A stretch of DNA of 49,073 nt from Fimenecus sp045613065 (GCA_045613065.1 JAZLAH010000012.1:1-49073); one strand, 5' to 3'; shown: positions 8,215 through 17,674, counted from the stretch's first letter. Program-made: numbers and translations. The notes: generated by a model from the sequence alone, not told the origin.

Positions 8215-9150
8215 TTAATAGTTGATTCTTCGTTCTTCAATTATAATTGGTTTTTCACCATTGTTTCGAGGAATTGAAATCAAGTGTTCTGCACAGAATG
8301 ATACCATTAACAACAACAAGCCGATAAAAATGAAAAGCAATCTTAATATTATTCCATTAATTGCATCATTAAGTGGTAAAGTCAAAATATTAGGTAAGCA
8401 GAATATGAAAAGGTCTGCAATACTTAAAAGCATAGCAATTATAGATACGAAAATTACTCTTCTTGGTAAAATCTTTGATGCATTTACAATACCACATACG
8501 GCGAAATCGTAATATTTGGAAAGTGTAAACTTGCTTTTGCCTTTCTTTCTCTTATCCTGAACGAAATAAACATATTCAAATGATGAACCATATTCGTAAA
8601 TAAGTCCACGAAGAAAAGGCTCATTTGTGTTGATTTTTTTCAGAATGTCAATAAAACTTTTGTCAAACAATTCGAACTCAGTAGCATGAGGAACCATCTT
8701 GACACCGAAAATATTATTGATTACCCAATAGAATAATGTTCGGATAAAATAAACAAATTTGTTTTCTCTGCTTTGGTTTTTAACACCAAAAACAATCTGA
8801 GCACCAGTTTCCCACTTTTCAACAAGTCTTGGAATTTCTTCAGGTGGATTTTGTAAGTCAGCATGTAAAATTACTGCACAATCACCCTTTGCTTGTTGAA
8901 AACAATAGAAAGTACCCTTTGCATAACCAAAATTCTTTGAATAAAAAACTGCTTTTATGTGTTTATCCTTATTGCAAAGCTCTTCTATTTTTTTCTTTGA
9001 CCCATCTGTTGAACCATCGTCAAAAAACACGATTTCATAATCGTATTTATCGAGAGTCTGCATTACTTTTGTTGTGCGTTCATACAACTCGTCAAGTGTA
9101 TCAACTTCGTTGTAATTAGGAACAACAATAGAAATTAGTTTTTTACTCAT
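8215..9150 (-). CDS. Family 2 glycosyltransferase, polyprenyl-phosphate sugar type
   Basis: A 311-aa GT2 enzyme with an N-terminal catalytic domain (SIVVPNYNEVDTLDELYE; FFDDGSTDGSKKKI; HADLQNPPEEIPRL) and two C-terminal hydrophobic segments (about residues 230-258 and 270-295). This is the GtrB/DPM1 layout, which transfers sugar from a nucleotide donor to undecaprenyl phosphate. I start it at ATG 9150 (MSKK) because GAGGT lies 7 nt upstream; the upstream in-frame GTG at 9159 falls inside that ribosome binding site. It sits 22 bp after a B12-radical-SAM gene. Its lipid-linked sugar would be a donor for the GT-C-type membrane enzyme encoded divergently at 12274. Confidence 0.87.
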   Translation of the reverse strand: MSKKLISIVVPNYNEVDTLDELYERTTKVMQTLDKYDYEIVFFDDGSTDGSKKKIEELCNKDKHIKAVFYSKNFGYAKGTFYCFQQAKGDCAVILHADLQNPPEEIPRLVEKWETGAQIVFGVKNQSRENKFVYFIRTLFYWVINNIFGVKMVPHATEFELFDKSFIDILKKINTNEPFLRGLIYEYGSSFEYVYFVQDKRKKGKSKFTLSKYYDFAVCGIVNASKILPRRVIFVSIIAMLLSIADLFIFCLPNILTLPLNDAINGIILRLLFIFIGLLLLMVSFCAEHLISIPRNNGEKPIIIEERRINY

Positions 9151-9172
9151 TTTATGCACCTCAAATTTTTGT

Positions 9173-10651
9173 TTAATCGTAGGTTATATCTAAACCATAC
9201 TCTTTAATAATTTTAGGATATGCATGTGAATACCAAAAAATATAAAGGAATTCATATAATGCCTTGAAACCATCGATGAAAAAGCTAACAGGACCTTTAA
9301 GCGAAATTGAATGAAGTCCATTAAGAATTGTTTCTTTTGCAAATTCAAATGCGCCATGCTCCTGTAAAGCACCTTTGTTGGAAAAACTTTTCCATAAATA
9401 CCAACTGCGGATAACACGCAAATCCACGCTTGGAACAGCTGAAAGATTAACGCCCAGAGACTCGGTCGCCACAACCTTGCTCATTTCCTTAAGCTTTCTT
9501 GGTGCCTTGTAAGTTCCATCTGCCACTACCTGGTTATATAGTTCGGTTCCGGGAATTGGCGTGAAATGGAATACGGGAGTCAAGTTCGCTTTTATTGTGT
9601 TTAGCAAACGGACGGTATCTTTTAGCTGTTTTTTTGTTTCATTTGGAAACCCGATAATGAATGAAGCTATAGTGGTAATACCAATCCGATTAAGTATTTC
9701 AAATGTAGGTGCAATTTTTGAATAGTCAATGTTCTTGTGGATAATATCTTGCATTTCCTTTGACCCGGTTTCGATTCCGAAGAATATCCATCGACAACCT
9801 GCATCGTAAAGCATTTGATATTCTTCTTCACCAAACATACCGATACGAAGTTCGATACCCCATTGGAATTTCAGACCACTTTCGTGTACCTTTTGGCAGA
9901 AATCAACTAAATCATCTCTTTTTACAACCCAAAGCTCATCTGAGAAGAAGAAACCATCTGCACCATGATTTTCTACAAGGTAACGGATTTCTTCCATTAC
10001 GTACTCATTAGGACGTTTTCTGTAAGTGCTTTTATGGAAATTCATATTTGAACAAAAAGCACATCTGCAAGGACATCCTTTAGCAGAATATATGTACATC
10101 ATCTTCTTGCAGCCGAGATACGTCTGCATATATTTTGGTGGGTCGATGAGTGTGTAATCTGACACCGGCATATCACGCAGGTCTGCAAACTTACGACACG
10201 GAGTAATCACTGTTTTTCCATTTTCCTTGTATGCTAACCCTTGAATTTCAGAGAAGGATTCTCCCTTTTCAAGAGCATTCATCATTTCAAGCCAGGTTTC
10301 TTCACCTTCACCATAAGAAATGTAATCAACAAGGTTGAGTGATAACACCTCTTCCATCTGTAAAGATGGCATTTGTCCACCCCATACAACAGGTATTCCC
10401 TTTGCCTTTGCAGCTTTAGATACTTTTGCAGCATCCATAAGGCCACGTGATGACATAAGAGATACGCCTATGATGTCAGGCTTAAATGAATCTAACAATT
10501 TATTAATATTTACCTTGTTAACACAACGGTCTTCCAGTTTTACTTCGTGTCCGTTGTTTTTTACGTAAGTGGCTATCGAGAGCAATCCTAACGGATTCGA
10601 AAGGGCTCGTGTATAATAGCCGACAGAGGGGTTAATAAATAAAACTTTCAT
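9173..10651 (-). CDS. B12-binding radical SAM protein
   Basis: A 492-aa class-B radical-SAM protein. Residues 1-130 are a cobalamin-binding Rossmann domain (MKVLFINPSVGYY; DIIGVSLMSSRG; VVWGGQMPSL). The radical-SAM core follows with the cluster motif GCPCRCAFC (CxxxCxxC) near residue 193, then a C-terminal tail with hydrophobic segments. The ATG is preceded by GAGGT at 5 nt spacing. It lies only 8 bp after its paralogous neighbour, so both are cotranscribed. Family members perform methylations or carbon-carbon chemistry at unactivated carbons, often on lipids, pigments or antibiotics; beside a GT2 a lipid or glycan substrate is likely but unproven. Confidence 0.87.
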   Translation of the reverse strand: MKVLFINPSVGYYTRALSNPLGLLSIATYVKNNGHEVKLEDRCVNKVNINKLLDSFKPDIIGVSLMSSRGLMDAAKVSKAAKAKGIPVVWGGQMPSLQMEEVLSLNLVDYISYGEGEETWLEMMNALEKGESFSEIQGLAYKENGKTVITPCRKFADLRDMPVSDYTLIDPPKYMQTYLGCKKMMYIYSAKGCPCRCAFCSNMNFHKSTYRKRPNEYVMEEIRYLVENHGADGFFFSDELWVVKRDDLVDFCQKVHESGLKFQWGIELRIGMFGEEEYQMLYDAGCRWIFFGIETGSKEMQDIIHKNIDYSKIAPTFEILNRIGITTIASFIIGFPNETKKQLKDTVRLLNTIKANLTPVFHFTPIPGTELYNQVVADGTYKAPRKLKEMSKVVATESLGVNLSAVPSVDLRVIRSWYLWKSFSNKGALQEHGAFEFAKETILNGLHSISLKGPVSFFIDGFKALYEFLYIFWYSHAYPKIIKEYGLDITYD

Positions 10652-10659
10652 TTTTTACC

Positions 10660-12099
10660 TCAGAAAAGATTTTTCTTTAAAAGTTTAATTGCGTGGTGTG
10701 CATAATTTTTAAATTGAGTGAAAGAGGTTATACACTTTTTCAATGTTTTAAGAATATATATTGGTCGCAGATGGAAACGAAGTTGCATCTGCTTTTTAAT
10801 TTTTATTACTTCATCAAGGCTCACATTACTTGTGCCGATAGTGTTTGGAGCATAATAGTCATTACCCCATGCTAAATCACTTAATGTGTTATAATCTACG
10901 CAGTATTGATAAAGTTCCGTTCCATAATAGGGCATTGCAATATGTATTTCAATAAAATCAGGATTCAACTTAAAAATGAATTTTTCAGTTTGCTTAATAT
11001 CTTCTTTTGTTTCCCAAGGAAAACCTACCATGAAAAATCCAAATAAAGGAATACCTGCTTTTTTTATAAGTTCTGCTGCACGGATACTATCTTCAAGAGT
11101 AGCACCTTTTTTTATGAGCTTCATAGTTTTCTCAGAACCTGTTTCAAAACCAACAGCAAGCATAAAACAACCTGCAGCTTTCATTTTTTGTAACAGTTCA
11201 AAAGATAATGGTTTTGTTCTTGAGTTTGCTGTGAATTCTATTTTCCCGTTAAGAGGAGAATTGATAATTTTATCACAAAGTTGTGATGCCCATTCGTTAT
11301 CAATAGTAAAAGTGTCTGCCTTAAAAAAGAAGTTTCTGATGTTGTATTTGTAGTAGCACTCTTCTATTTCAGCAAAAACATTTTCCACACTTCTTAAACG
11401 AACATTTTTACCTGATATAATTGGAGTAAGACAATAAATACACTGTGAAGGACACCCTTTAGCAACGGAAATTGTTGCCATTGGCTCACCAGTATCAGGT
11501 CGGGTGTAAATAGCGTTATTCATTAAATGTCTTGCAGGGAAAGGAAGCTCGTCCAGATTTTTATTCCAACAATCAAACTTTGTTGAAACAAATTCATTAC
11601 CATTGTTATAAATAATCCCAGGAATATCGTCAATATTTCCGATACCTCTTAAAAGATAATCAGTAAGAGGTCCCATTATAAACTCAATTTCACCACCGAC
11701 CATACAGGCAACATTGCTAAGGTCAAGAGTCTTAAGCAGGGATTTTTTCGGATTGTAAAAAATAGCTCCCTTTATTACGAAAAGACAATCGTGAAATGAT
11801 TTTATCCAATTAATAAAATCTATATCATCATATATTGTTGCATTTGTAATGCTTATAAAAATTAGGTCGGGCTTAAATGCTTCAATATCCGCTTTTACCT
11901 GTTTTTTACTAGCAAGCTCTGTCTGATAATCCTTGAGGAAAACAGAATATTCTCTTTCAAGCAAAACAGATGCAGCATAACCGATATCGTTGCAAGCATG
12001 AGTGGTAGCAACAGCTGACTCATCCAGATTGCATTGTGCACGGTCTTCACTACGCTGATATTGTTTCCCTGGTGGATATATCAACATTACTTTACTCAT
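10660..12099 (-). CDS. B12-binding radical SAM protein
   Basis: A 479-aa protein with the same layout as its neighbour: an N-terminal B12-type domain (LIYPPGK; FISITNATIYDD; MVGGEIEF) and a radical-SAM core with VAKGCPSQCIYC near residue 215, followed by the FFFKADTFTIDN and AVGFETGSEKTM strands typical of class B. I place the start at ATG 12099 (MSKVML): GGAGAA is 7 nt upstream, while the in-frame TTG at 12114 is part of that site. It is the first gene of the minus-strand operon, behind a good promoter (12129-12158). The two proteins are clearly diverged, so they probably act on different positions or substrates. Confidence 0.86.
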   Translation of the reverse strand: MSKVMLIYPPGKQYQRSEDRAQCNLDESAVATTHACNDIGYAASVLLEREYSVFLKDYQTELASKKQVKADIEAFKPDLIFISITNATIYDDIDFINWIKSFHDCLFVIKGAIFYNPKKSLLKTLDLSNVACMVGGEIEFIMGPLTDYLLRGIGNIDDIPGIIYNNGNEFVSTKFDCWNKNLDELPFPARHLMNNAIYTRPDTGEPMATISVAKGCPSQCIYCLTPIISGKNVRLRSVENVFAEIEECYYKYNIRNFFFKADTFTIDNEWASQLCDKIINSPLNGKIEFTANSRTKPLSFELLQKMKAAGCFMLAVGFETGSEKTMKLIKKGATLEDSIRAAELIKKAGIPLFGFFMVGFPWETKEDIKQTEKFIFKLNPDFIEIHIAMPYYGTELYQYCVDYNTLSDLAWGNDYYAPNTIGTSNVSLDEVIKIKKQMQLRFHLRPIYILKTLKKCITSFTQFKNYAHHAIKLLKKNLF

Positions 12100-12128
12100 T
12101 ACACACTTCTCCAAACTATATTTTTACA

Positions 12129-12158
12129 ATTATATCATAAAAAACAAACGAATATCAA
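12129..12158 (-). promoter_or_regulatory. Promoter of the minus-strand radical-SAM/GT2 operon
   Basis: On the minus strand TTGATA (12158-12153), an 18-nt spacer and TATAAT (12134-12129) sit just upstream of the first radical-SAM gene. It faces away from the plus-strand promoter at 12206-12234, forming a divergent control region between the operon and the GT-C gene. Confidence 0.7.
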
Positions 12159-12205
12159 GTGTTTGTAATCAATTATTATTAATTTAATTAAATGACATAA
12201 CGAAT

Positions 12206-12234
12206 TTGACTTGGCTTATATTTTATGCTAAAAT
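12206..12234 (+). promoter_or_regulatory. Promoter of the GT-C-like gene
   Basis: TTGACT (12206-12211), a 17-nt spacer and TAAAAT (12229-12234) lie about 40 bp before the start codon of the membrane glycosyltransferase gene. Confidence 0.65.
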
Positions 12235-12273
12235 TCTTCCTAGAAATCACGAAAATTATAGAAGGTGATTATG

Positions 12274-14124
12274 ATGAAAAAAACAAAAAATACAGACCTT
12301 TTATTTGCCATAACATTGTCTATGGGATTGTTACTTCATATCTTTTTTCTTTTTATCATCCCATATTTTCATGACGAGACTCATTACGCAACAGTCCCAT
12401 TTCGACTTATGAATGGTGATAGTTTAATGCAACACGAATGGCATCTTACACAGTTTGCATCATTGTTTTCGTACTTGCCAGTATATATTTGGACAGCTAT
12501 TAAAGGCTCTGCTGATACTATTTTCATTTTTTTAAGATGCACATATCTTCTGATACATACAACATTAGCTGTTATGATATATGGCTTTTTCAGGAAATAT
12601 GGAAAATGGGCAATTATGGCATCAATGATATTTTATGTGCAAATAACATATAGAATTCAGGCAATAAGTTATCAATCTATGTTTGTGGTATTTTTGCTGT
12701 TATTATCGCTTTGTCTGATTTCTATTTATGAAAAAAAATCTGCACTTTTTTATGTTTTCGCAGGAATATGCTTTGGATGTTGTTGTGTTTGCAATCCACT
12801 TTTTTGTTTTGGATTCGCATTATATCTCATTGGTTGTCTTTTGTGGACAAAACGAGAATTTTTAAAAGAAAAAATTCTTAAAATTAAATATTCTTGTACA
12901 TCTGAAAAAGGTAAGAAGCTCACCAAAAAGCAAAGAACAGAACAAAAGAAACAGTTGAGTGAAGCTTGTCCTAACATGGAGAACTATAGTTGCTTTTTTA
13001 GTAAAGAAGCTATTTTAAGGGTTTCTTTGGGAATTCTCATCACTGCCGTTATTGCAGCTTCTTTCTTCTTTTTAACTGGTGGAACAATTACTTCGTTCTT
13101 TGGGAACATAGAAAATCTTCTTGGCAGTAGTGAATATGATTTTGTCTCATTTTCTATTTTTTCAAAATTCATGCAAACAATTGAGTATTTTAGTGCTGCT
13201 AACCTTGGTATGCCATGGTTATTGCCAGCAATGTTTATAATATTACTGTTTGATAAAAACAAAAGAAACAATACACATCGTTTCGCTTATTTAACCTTTT
13301 CGGTAGTATGGTCAATACTATTTATGGTTGTTGTCCTGTTAACGGCAGAGTTTAAATTATTTGCTGTTTCACTACCATTCTTTGTTCTTTCCACTGTATG
13401 TTATGTATTAACAGAAAATAAAAACAAGCCTTTATTCTATTGTATGTATGTACCTTGTTTGACAGCAAGTTTTTTCCAATATATTGCAGCTGATACACAT
13501 TTAGCTTCAATTGGTGTTGTGCTGGCAGTCAATAATGTTGCAGGTGTATTTTTTGCAATGGATTTATGTAAAGAAGTTCGACTTACTCCAAAAGAGGACT
13601 CTGAAACAACAGATGGCGAAGTCTTCTCCGCTTGGTGTCGTCGTATAATAATTGTAAGTTTTTGTTTGCAAATTTTGTTTTATGGCATATTCTATATATA
13701 TGGGCAAGTTCCTATAGAAAATGCTGTTAAAGCAACAAACGGACCTTATTCAGGACTATATATGTCAGAAGAACAATATGACTCATACACTAAATCAATA
13801 GATGATTTAAATTACATAAAGACTGTAAGTGAAGAAGATGACCCTGTATTAATAGCAACATATGAAAACTGGATGTATTTGTATGTGGAGCGTCCTATAG
13901 CAACATATACAACATGGTATCGAGGCTCACTCGACTCAAAACAGCTAACAAACTATTATAAGGAAAATCCTGAAAAAACTCCTAAATATATTTATATTGA
14001 GTCACCAAATCCTCAAGGCCAAATGGCTCAATTTGGTATGGAGGTAGCCAGCGAAATGTTCCACTTCACAAGTGAAGAGTTATCGAATGGTGTCCTTTTA
14101 ACTGTGAAAGGACGCACATTCTAA
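12274..14124 (+). CDS. GT-C-type membrane glycosyltransferase (GT39/ArnT-like)
   Basis: A protein of ~616 aa with about 10-12 hydrophobic segments. The first loop contains FHDETHYATVPFR, the acidic DE motif that GT39/GT83 (PMT/ArnT-like) enzymes carry just after TM1. A basic stretch (KKLTKKQRTEQKKQ, residues ~215-230) marks a cytoplasmic loop, and a soluble ~150-residue C-terminal domain follows the last segment. Start at ATG 12274 gives an 8-nt spacing from GAAGG; ATG 12271 is an equally possible neighbour. It is encoded divergently from the GT2/radical-SAM operon, and I infer that it uses a polyprenyl-linked sugar to glycosylate an extracytoplasmic lipid or polymer. Sequence similarity is weak, so the family call rests on topology plus the DE motif. 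Confidence 0.62.
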   Translation: MKKTKNTDLLFAITLSMGLLLHIFFLFIIPYFHDETHYATVPFRLMNGDSLMQHEWHLTQFASLFSYLPVYIWTAIKGSADTIFIFLRCTYLLIHTTLAVMIYGFFRKYGKWAIMASMIFYVQITYRIQAISYQSMFVVFLLLLSLCLISIYEKKSALFYVFAGICFGCCCVCNPLFCFGFALYLIGCLLWTKREFLKEKILKIKYSCTSEKGKKLTKKQRTEQKKQLSEACPNMENYSCFFSKEAILRVSLGILITAVIAASFFFLTGGTITSFFGNIENLLGSSEYDFVSFSIFSKFMQTIEYFSAANLGMPWLLPAMFIILLFDKNKRNNTHRFAYLTFSVVWSILFMVVVLLTAEFKLFAVSLPFFVLSTVCYVLTENKNKPLFYCMYVPCLTASFFQYIAADTHLASIGVVLAVNNVAGVFFAMDLCKEVRLTPKEDSETTDGEVFSAWCRRIIIVSFCLQILFYGIFYIYGQVPIENAVKATNGPYSGLYMSEEQYDSYTKSIDDLNYIKTVSEEDDPVLIATYENWMYLYVERPIATYTTWYRGSLDSKQLTNYYKENPEKTPKYIYIESPNPQGQMAQFGMEVASEMFHFTSEELSNGVLLTVKGRTF

Positions 14125-14201
14125 AACCGAAAAACTTATGTGGTTTATTACACTATTAAGATACGCAATTTCAATTCAATAAAACAACCATATGATAAAA
14201 A

Positions 14202-14240
14202 GCGTTGCAAGAAGGAATAAATAATTCCCAAATGCAACGT
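14202..14240. repeat. Intergenic palindromic repeat A, copy 1
   Basis: Stem GCGTTGCA / TGCAACGT (one G:T pair) around a GAAGG...TTCCC interior, followed by T-rich sequence. It lies between convergent genes ending at 14124 and 14341, where it could serve as terminator for both. The same core recurs at 19230, 30209, 43675 and 44942. Confidence 0.85.
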
Positions 14241-14340
14241 TTTTGTTTTTATAGATTATCAGTATTTATTACACCATTTGATGCAACCGTGTTTTTAAAT
14301 AATAGTACATTTTATTATAATTATTTTAAGATTAATAAAA

Positions 14341-15252
14341 TCAATCAGCAAAGTCTTTATCGTATGCTATGATTTTACCTGATTCAGCATTGATTTCGTA
14401 TTCATATTCATATTTCCCTTCGATGAATTCGATTTCATAATGAACAATCAGGTCATCATGGTCAAGCTCTGCTTTGAAGTACTTGACATTTGCAGAGTCA
14501 ACTTTTGCATGAGCTATTGCAATTTCTTTTGCTCTGTCTTCAGAAATAACTTCTTTGTCAGGAGCTTGTGAAACTTGTTCACTAACAGGTTCTCTTTCAA
14601 TGTCCTTTTCGAGTATTACACCGTCTGATGCCTTTATTTCGTATTCATATTCATATCCGTTGGCTACAAACTTAATATCGAAATGTGCAACAAGGTCATC
14701 GGAATCATAATGAGCTTTTTTGAAAACCGCGTCTGCTTGTTTTACACCTGCATTTTCCAAAGCAATCTCTTTTGCTTTTTCAATGCTGATATATTCTTTC
14801 TTTGGATTTACCACAACAGGTGCTGATGGCTTTTCAACTTCGACCTTTTCTGCTTTGTCGTTATCTTTGTTAACAACAGGTTTATCTTTATCCTTGTCTT
14901 TTTCTACTTTTATAACATTGCCGTTATCAACAGAAATTTCATATTCGTATTCTACGTTTTCATGTTTAAATTCGATATCGTAATGAGGCTTTTTATCATC
15001 TTTATCCAATGAAGGTGCTTCAACTAATACAGCATCTTCACGCTTAACACCAGCATCTTCAAGTGCAATATCGATTGCAGAATCAAGTGAAACTTTAGCA
15101 GATTCATTAGGCTTTACTTGAGCAACAGGAATGTTTTCTTTAACACTCTCTAATTTTTCAGATGCTGGTCGGTTGTTAGCGAATACTGCTACAACAGCTA
15201 CTGATAAAACAAGTACTAATGATAATAAAATAGCGATAATTCTTTTTTTCAT
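14341..15252 (-). CDS. Secreted protein with three PepSY repeats
   Basis: A 303-aa exported protein. A signal peptide (MKKRIIAILLSLVLVLSVAVVAVFA) is followed by three PepSY-type repeats at roughly residues 50-117, 148-217 and 229-300. Each has an A-[IK]-[DE]-IA-x-[DEN]-xA helix, an HYD/HFD/HYE strand, a YEYEI strand and a GxxI turn. Lysine/aspartate-rich linkers separate the repeats. The start is ATG 15252, with AGGAA 8 nt upstream; an ATG 18 nt earlier has no good site. PepSY domains are linked to inhibition or chaperoning of peptidases and to envelope signalling. The next genes encode a two-component system whose sensor looks PepSY-like, and the promoter region carries the same box as the regulator gene, so regulation by that system is likely. 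Confidence 0.88.
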   Translation of the reverse strand: MKKRIIAILLSLVLVLSVAVVAVFANNRPASEKLESVKENIPVAQVKPNESAKVSLDSAIDIALEDAGVKREDAVLVEAPSLDKDDKKPHYDIEFKHENVEYEYEISVDNGNVIKVEKDKDKDKPVVNKDNDKAEKVEVEKPSAPVVVNPKKEYISIEKAKEIALENAGVKQADAVFKKAHYDSDDLVAHFDIKFVANGYEYEYEIKASDGVILEKDIEREPVSEQVSQAPDKEVISEDRAKEIAIAHAKVDSANVKYFKAELDHDDLIVHYEIEFIEGKYEYEYEINAESGKIIAYDKDFAD

Positions 15253-15335
15253 AAAATCAATTCCTTTCATATTTGAGATTTTGTTTTTATATTTTTGTCA
15301 GTCTGTCCTTGACTGTGTCTAAATAATAATCCCGA

Positions 15336-15356
15336 AATATTAAAGGAATATTAGAA
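15336..15356 (-). promoter_or_regulatory. Candidate response-regulator box upstream of the PepSY gene
   Basis: On the minus strand this reads TAATATTCCTTTAATATT, a direct repeat of TAATATT with 11-nt periodicity, as bound by OmpR/PhoB-type dimers. A possible -10 TATTAT lies just downstream (15328-15323). The identical core occurs upstream of the response regulator gene at 17675-17691. Confidence 0.7.
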
Positions 15357-15368
15357 AAAACTAATTTT

Positions 15369-16967
15369 TCAAATTTTTTTAAAAATTATTGAAATTTCTG
15401 TAAATTCATTGATTTCTGATTTTGCAAGGCACTCTGCAGAATGTATCTCAGCTATTTTCTTAACAAGTGAAAGACCAAGCCCAAAACCTTCTGTTTCACT
15501 TCTTGAGGAGTCAGCTCTGTAAAATCTGCTCCAGATTTTTGGCAAATCATATTCACTTATACCGATACCATTGTCCTTGACAGATAAAATAACTTTATCA
15601 TTTTCTTCATAAAGCTTAACATCAATATTACCGTTTTCTTTGCCGTATTTATCTGCATTGGAAAGAAGATTTTCCACAAGTTGAGACAACAGAGACATAT
15701 TCATGTTGACTTCAATATCTTCCTCAATTTGTGAAGTAAGCATAATGTTTTTGGTTGTTTTAAAGTTATTGCATATATCCTTTGTAAGTTGACTTAAATT
15801 TCCTTTTTCAAGTGTAAATCGTTTTACACCTTGTTCAGCTCTTGTGACAGCAAGAAGTGAAGCAACAAGTTTTGTCATTTTTTCGTTTTGTTCATTTATC
15901 GACTGGAGTGCTTCCTGTTTGTCTTCATTATCAGCGTTTTCTGATAAAGCATATTCACATTCTGCTTTTATAACAGCAAGAGGTGTACGAAGTTCATGAG
16001 AAGCATCAGATGTAAATCGTTTTTCGTTTTCAAACGAGTCCTGAAGTCTTGAAAACATATCGTTAAAGGTTTCACCTAATCGATTGATTTCAAGAGGGGC
16101 ATTACCTGCATCAAGTCTTTTTGAAAGGTCGTTGCCTGATGAAATATCCTGTGCAGATTCTGTAATTTTTTCAACAGGACTAATGGTTTTTCTTGTAATA
16201 AGATATGCACCTATGGCTGCAAGTATAATGAAAGCAGGGAAAAGGTATAACGCATTTCTTGCTACAGCATCAAAAACTGCTGTTGTGTCATCGATGGGAC
16301 AAATTCCTCGTATATATAATTTTTCATAAGACGATGTTTCAGATATGAAATCTATTTTAAAAATATTTCTGCTATGGTATGTTGTCAGTTCAACACCCAT
16401 AATAGTAGTTTCATCTTTTGATACACCTGCATGGGAGAGTGCTGTTTTAATGGCTTCAGAAGTGCTTATACCATCCTGAAAATTAGTTTCGGAATATGGC
16501 ACTGGAGTAAGCTCTTTTGATGGTGTAACGTCAACTTCGTAAGAAATTATTTGACCAGACAAAACATCAATTTCATATTCGAATTTTGTGAACCCAAGAA
16601 CAGAGGTGTATATGTAATACTTGTTTCCATTTATTTCAGTTTCTTCGACACCCATTGTGGCAGAATCCGGAGAAACAATAAGTGATTCTGGCGTTTCACC
16701 CATGACATATTCACCATTTAGTGTGAATATATCGCAATAGATTCCGCCTGAATAAAAAGCAAAATCATTTTCAACCTCAAATATACCATTACTGTATTCC
16801 ATTTCATCCATATTGCTTTCTACGGCAGAAATAAGGGTGCGACCAATTTTGTCGTTGGCAGTTCGTTGACTCATAATCATAAGTGTCGTAATACTTAAAC
16901 TGCAAACGATTGCAATGAGAAGCGTTATCCATACAGTTGTGATTACTTTAAAAGATAGTTTCTTCAT
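15369..16967 (-). CDS. Sensor histidine kinase with PepSY-like sensor
   Basis: A 532-aa membrane histidine kinase. TM1 lies at about residues 9-32, the extracytoplasmic sensor at 33-238, TM2 at about 239-260, a HAMP linker next, HisKA with phospho-acceptor His324 (SDASHELRTPLAVIK), and HATPase_c with NLLSNADKYG, DNGIGI and GFGLGLSL boxes. In the sensor, residues ~113-150 (FEYEIDVLSGQIISYEVD) and ~166-225 (STSEAIKTALSHAGVS) resemble halves of the PepSY repeats encoded next door. Its ATG overlaps the stop of the response regulator (ATGA), so the pair is coupled. The PepSY protein may be its ligand, its modulator or its output. Confidence 0.92.
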   Translation of the reverse strand: MKKLSFKVITTVWITLLIAIVCSLSITTLMIMSQRTANDKIGRTLISAVESNMDEMEYSNGIFEVENDFAFYSGGIYCDIFTLNGEYVMGETPESLIVSPDSATMGVEETEINGNKYYIYTSVLGFTKFEYEIDVLSGQIISYEVDVTPSKELTPVPYSETNFQDGISTSEAIKTALSHAGVSKDETTIMGVELTTYHSRNIFKIDFISETSSYEKLYIRGICPIDDTTAVFDAVARNALYLFPAFIILAAIGAYLITRKTISPVEKITESAQDISSGNDLSKRLDAGNAPLEINRLGETFNDMFSRLQDSFENEKRFTSDASHELRTPLAVIKAECEYALSENADNEDKQEALQSINEQNEKMTKLVASLLAVTRAEQGVKRFTLEKGNLSQLTKDICNNFKTTKNIMLTSQIEEDIEVNMNMSLLSQLVENLLSNADKYGKENGNIDVKLYEENDKVILSVKDNGIGISEYDLPKIWSRFYRADSSRSETEGFGLGLSLVKKIAEIHSAECLAKSEINEFTEISIIFKKI

Positions 16968-17638
16968 TTTTCCTCCCTGAGAACATAGCCCATTCCTCTG
17001 ACTGTGTGTATAAGTTTTGTGTCAGAATTGTCATCAATTTTCTTTCTTAAATAACGGATATAAACGTCTACCACATTAGTTCCGCCTTCATAATCAAAAT
17101 TCCATATATGGTCTTCAATTTTTTCACGACTAAGAACAATTCCCTTATTAACAGCCAGATACTGTAAAAGTTCGTATTCCTTTGCAGACAATGATATAAT
17201 ACTTCCATTTTTTGTAACTGTTCTGCTAGAAAGATCAACAGTAAGGTCACCAATACAGATAACGTTTGATTTTGAAACGCTGTTTTTACGGATAAGAACA
17301 CGAACTCTCGCAAGTAATTCTTCAAAGGCAAATGGCTTTACAAGATAGTCGTCAGCACCGATGTCAAGACCTTCAACTCTATCCTCAATACTGTCACGTG
17401 CTGTCAGGAATAAAACAGGCAGAGCATTTCCTTCATTACGGATTTTTTTGAGAAGTGAAAATCCGTCAATTTTTGGCATCATAACATCAAAAATAGCAGC
17501 ATCATAATCAGTCATACTAATCATATCATAGGCTTCTTCACCGTTATAGCAACAGTCAACACTATAACCTGCTGATTTAAGTTGTTTTGCAATTATTCTA
17601 TTCAAACTTTTTTCGTCTTCTGCAATAATAATTCTCAT
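16964..17638 (-). CDS. OmpR/PhoB-family response regulator
   Basis: A 224-aa two-domain regulator. The receiver domain has the acidic pair ED near residues 7-8, phospho-acceptor Asp51 (AAIFDVMMPKIDGF) and the LTAR/KPF switch residues. The C-terminal winged helix (about 125-222) ends in the canonical VVDVYIRYLRKKID and IHTVRGMGYVLR. It is the first gene of the operon with the histidine kinase. A TAATATT direct-repeat box lies just upstream at the -35 position, and the same box precedes the PepSY gene, suggesting autoregulation and direct control of the PepSY protein. Confidence 0.95.
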   Translation of the reverse strand: MRIIIAEDEKSLNRIIAKQLKSAGYSVDCCYNGEEAYDMISMTDYDAAIFDVMMPKIDGFSLLKKIRNEGNALPVLFLTARDSIEDRVEGLDIGADDYLVKPFAFEELLARVRVLIRKNSVSKSNVICIGDLTVDLSSRTVTKNGSIISLSAKEYELLQYLAVNKGIVLSREKIEDHIWNFDYEGGTNVVDVYIRYLRKKIDDNSDTKLIHTVRGMGYVLREEK

Positions 17639-17674
17639 TTTTACCCATCTCCTTTAGTAACATAGTACAGTATA

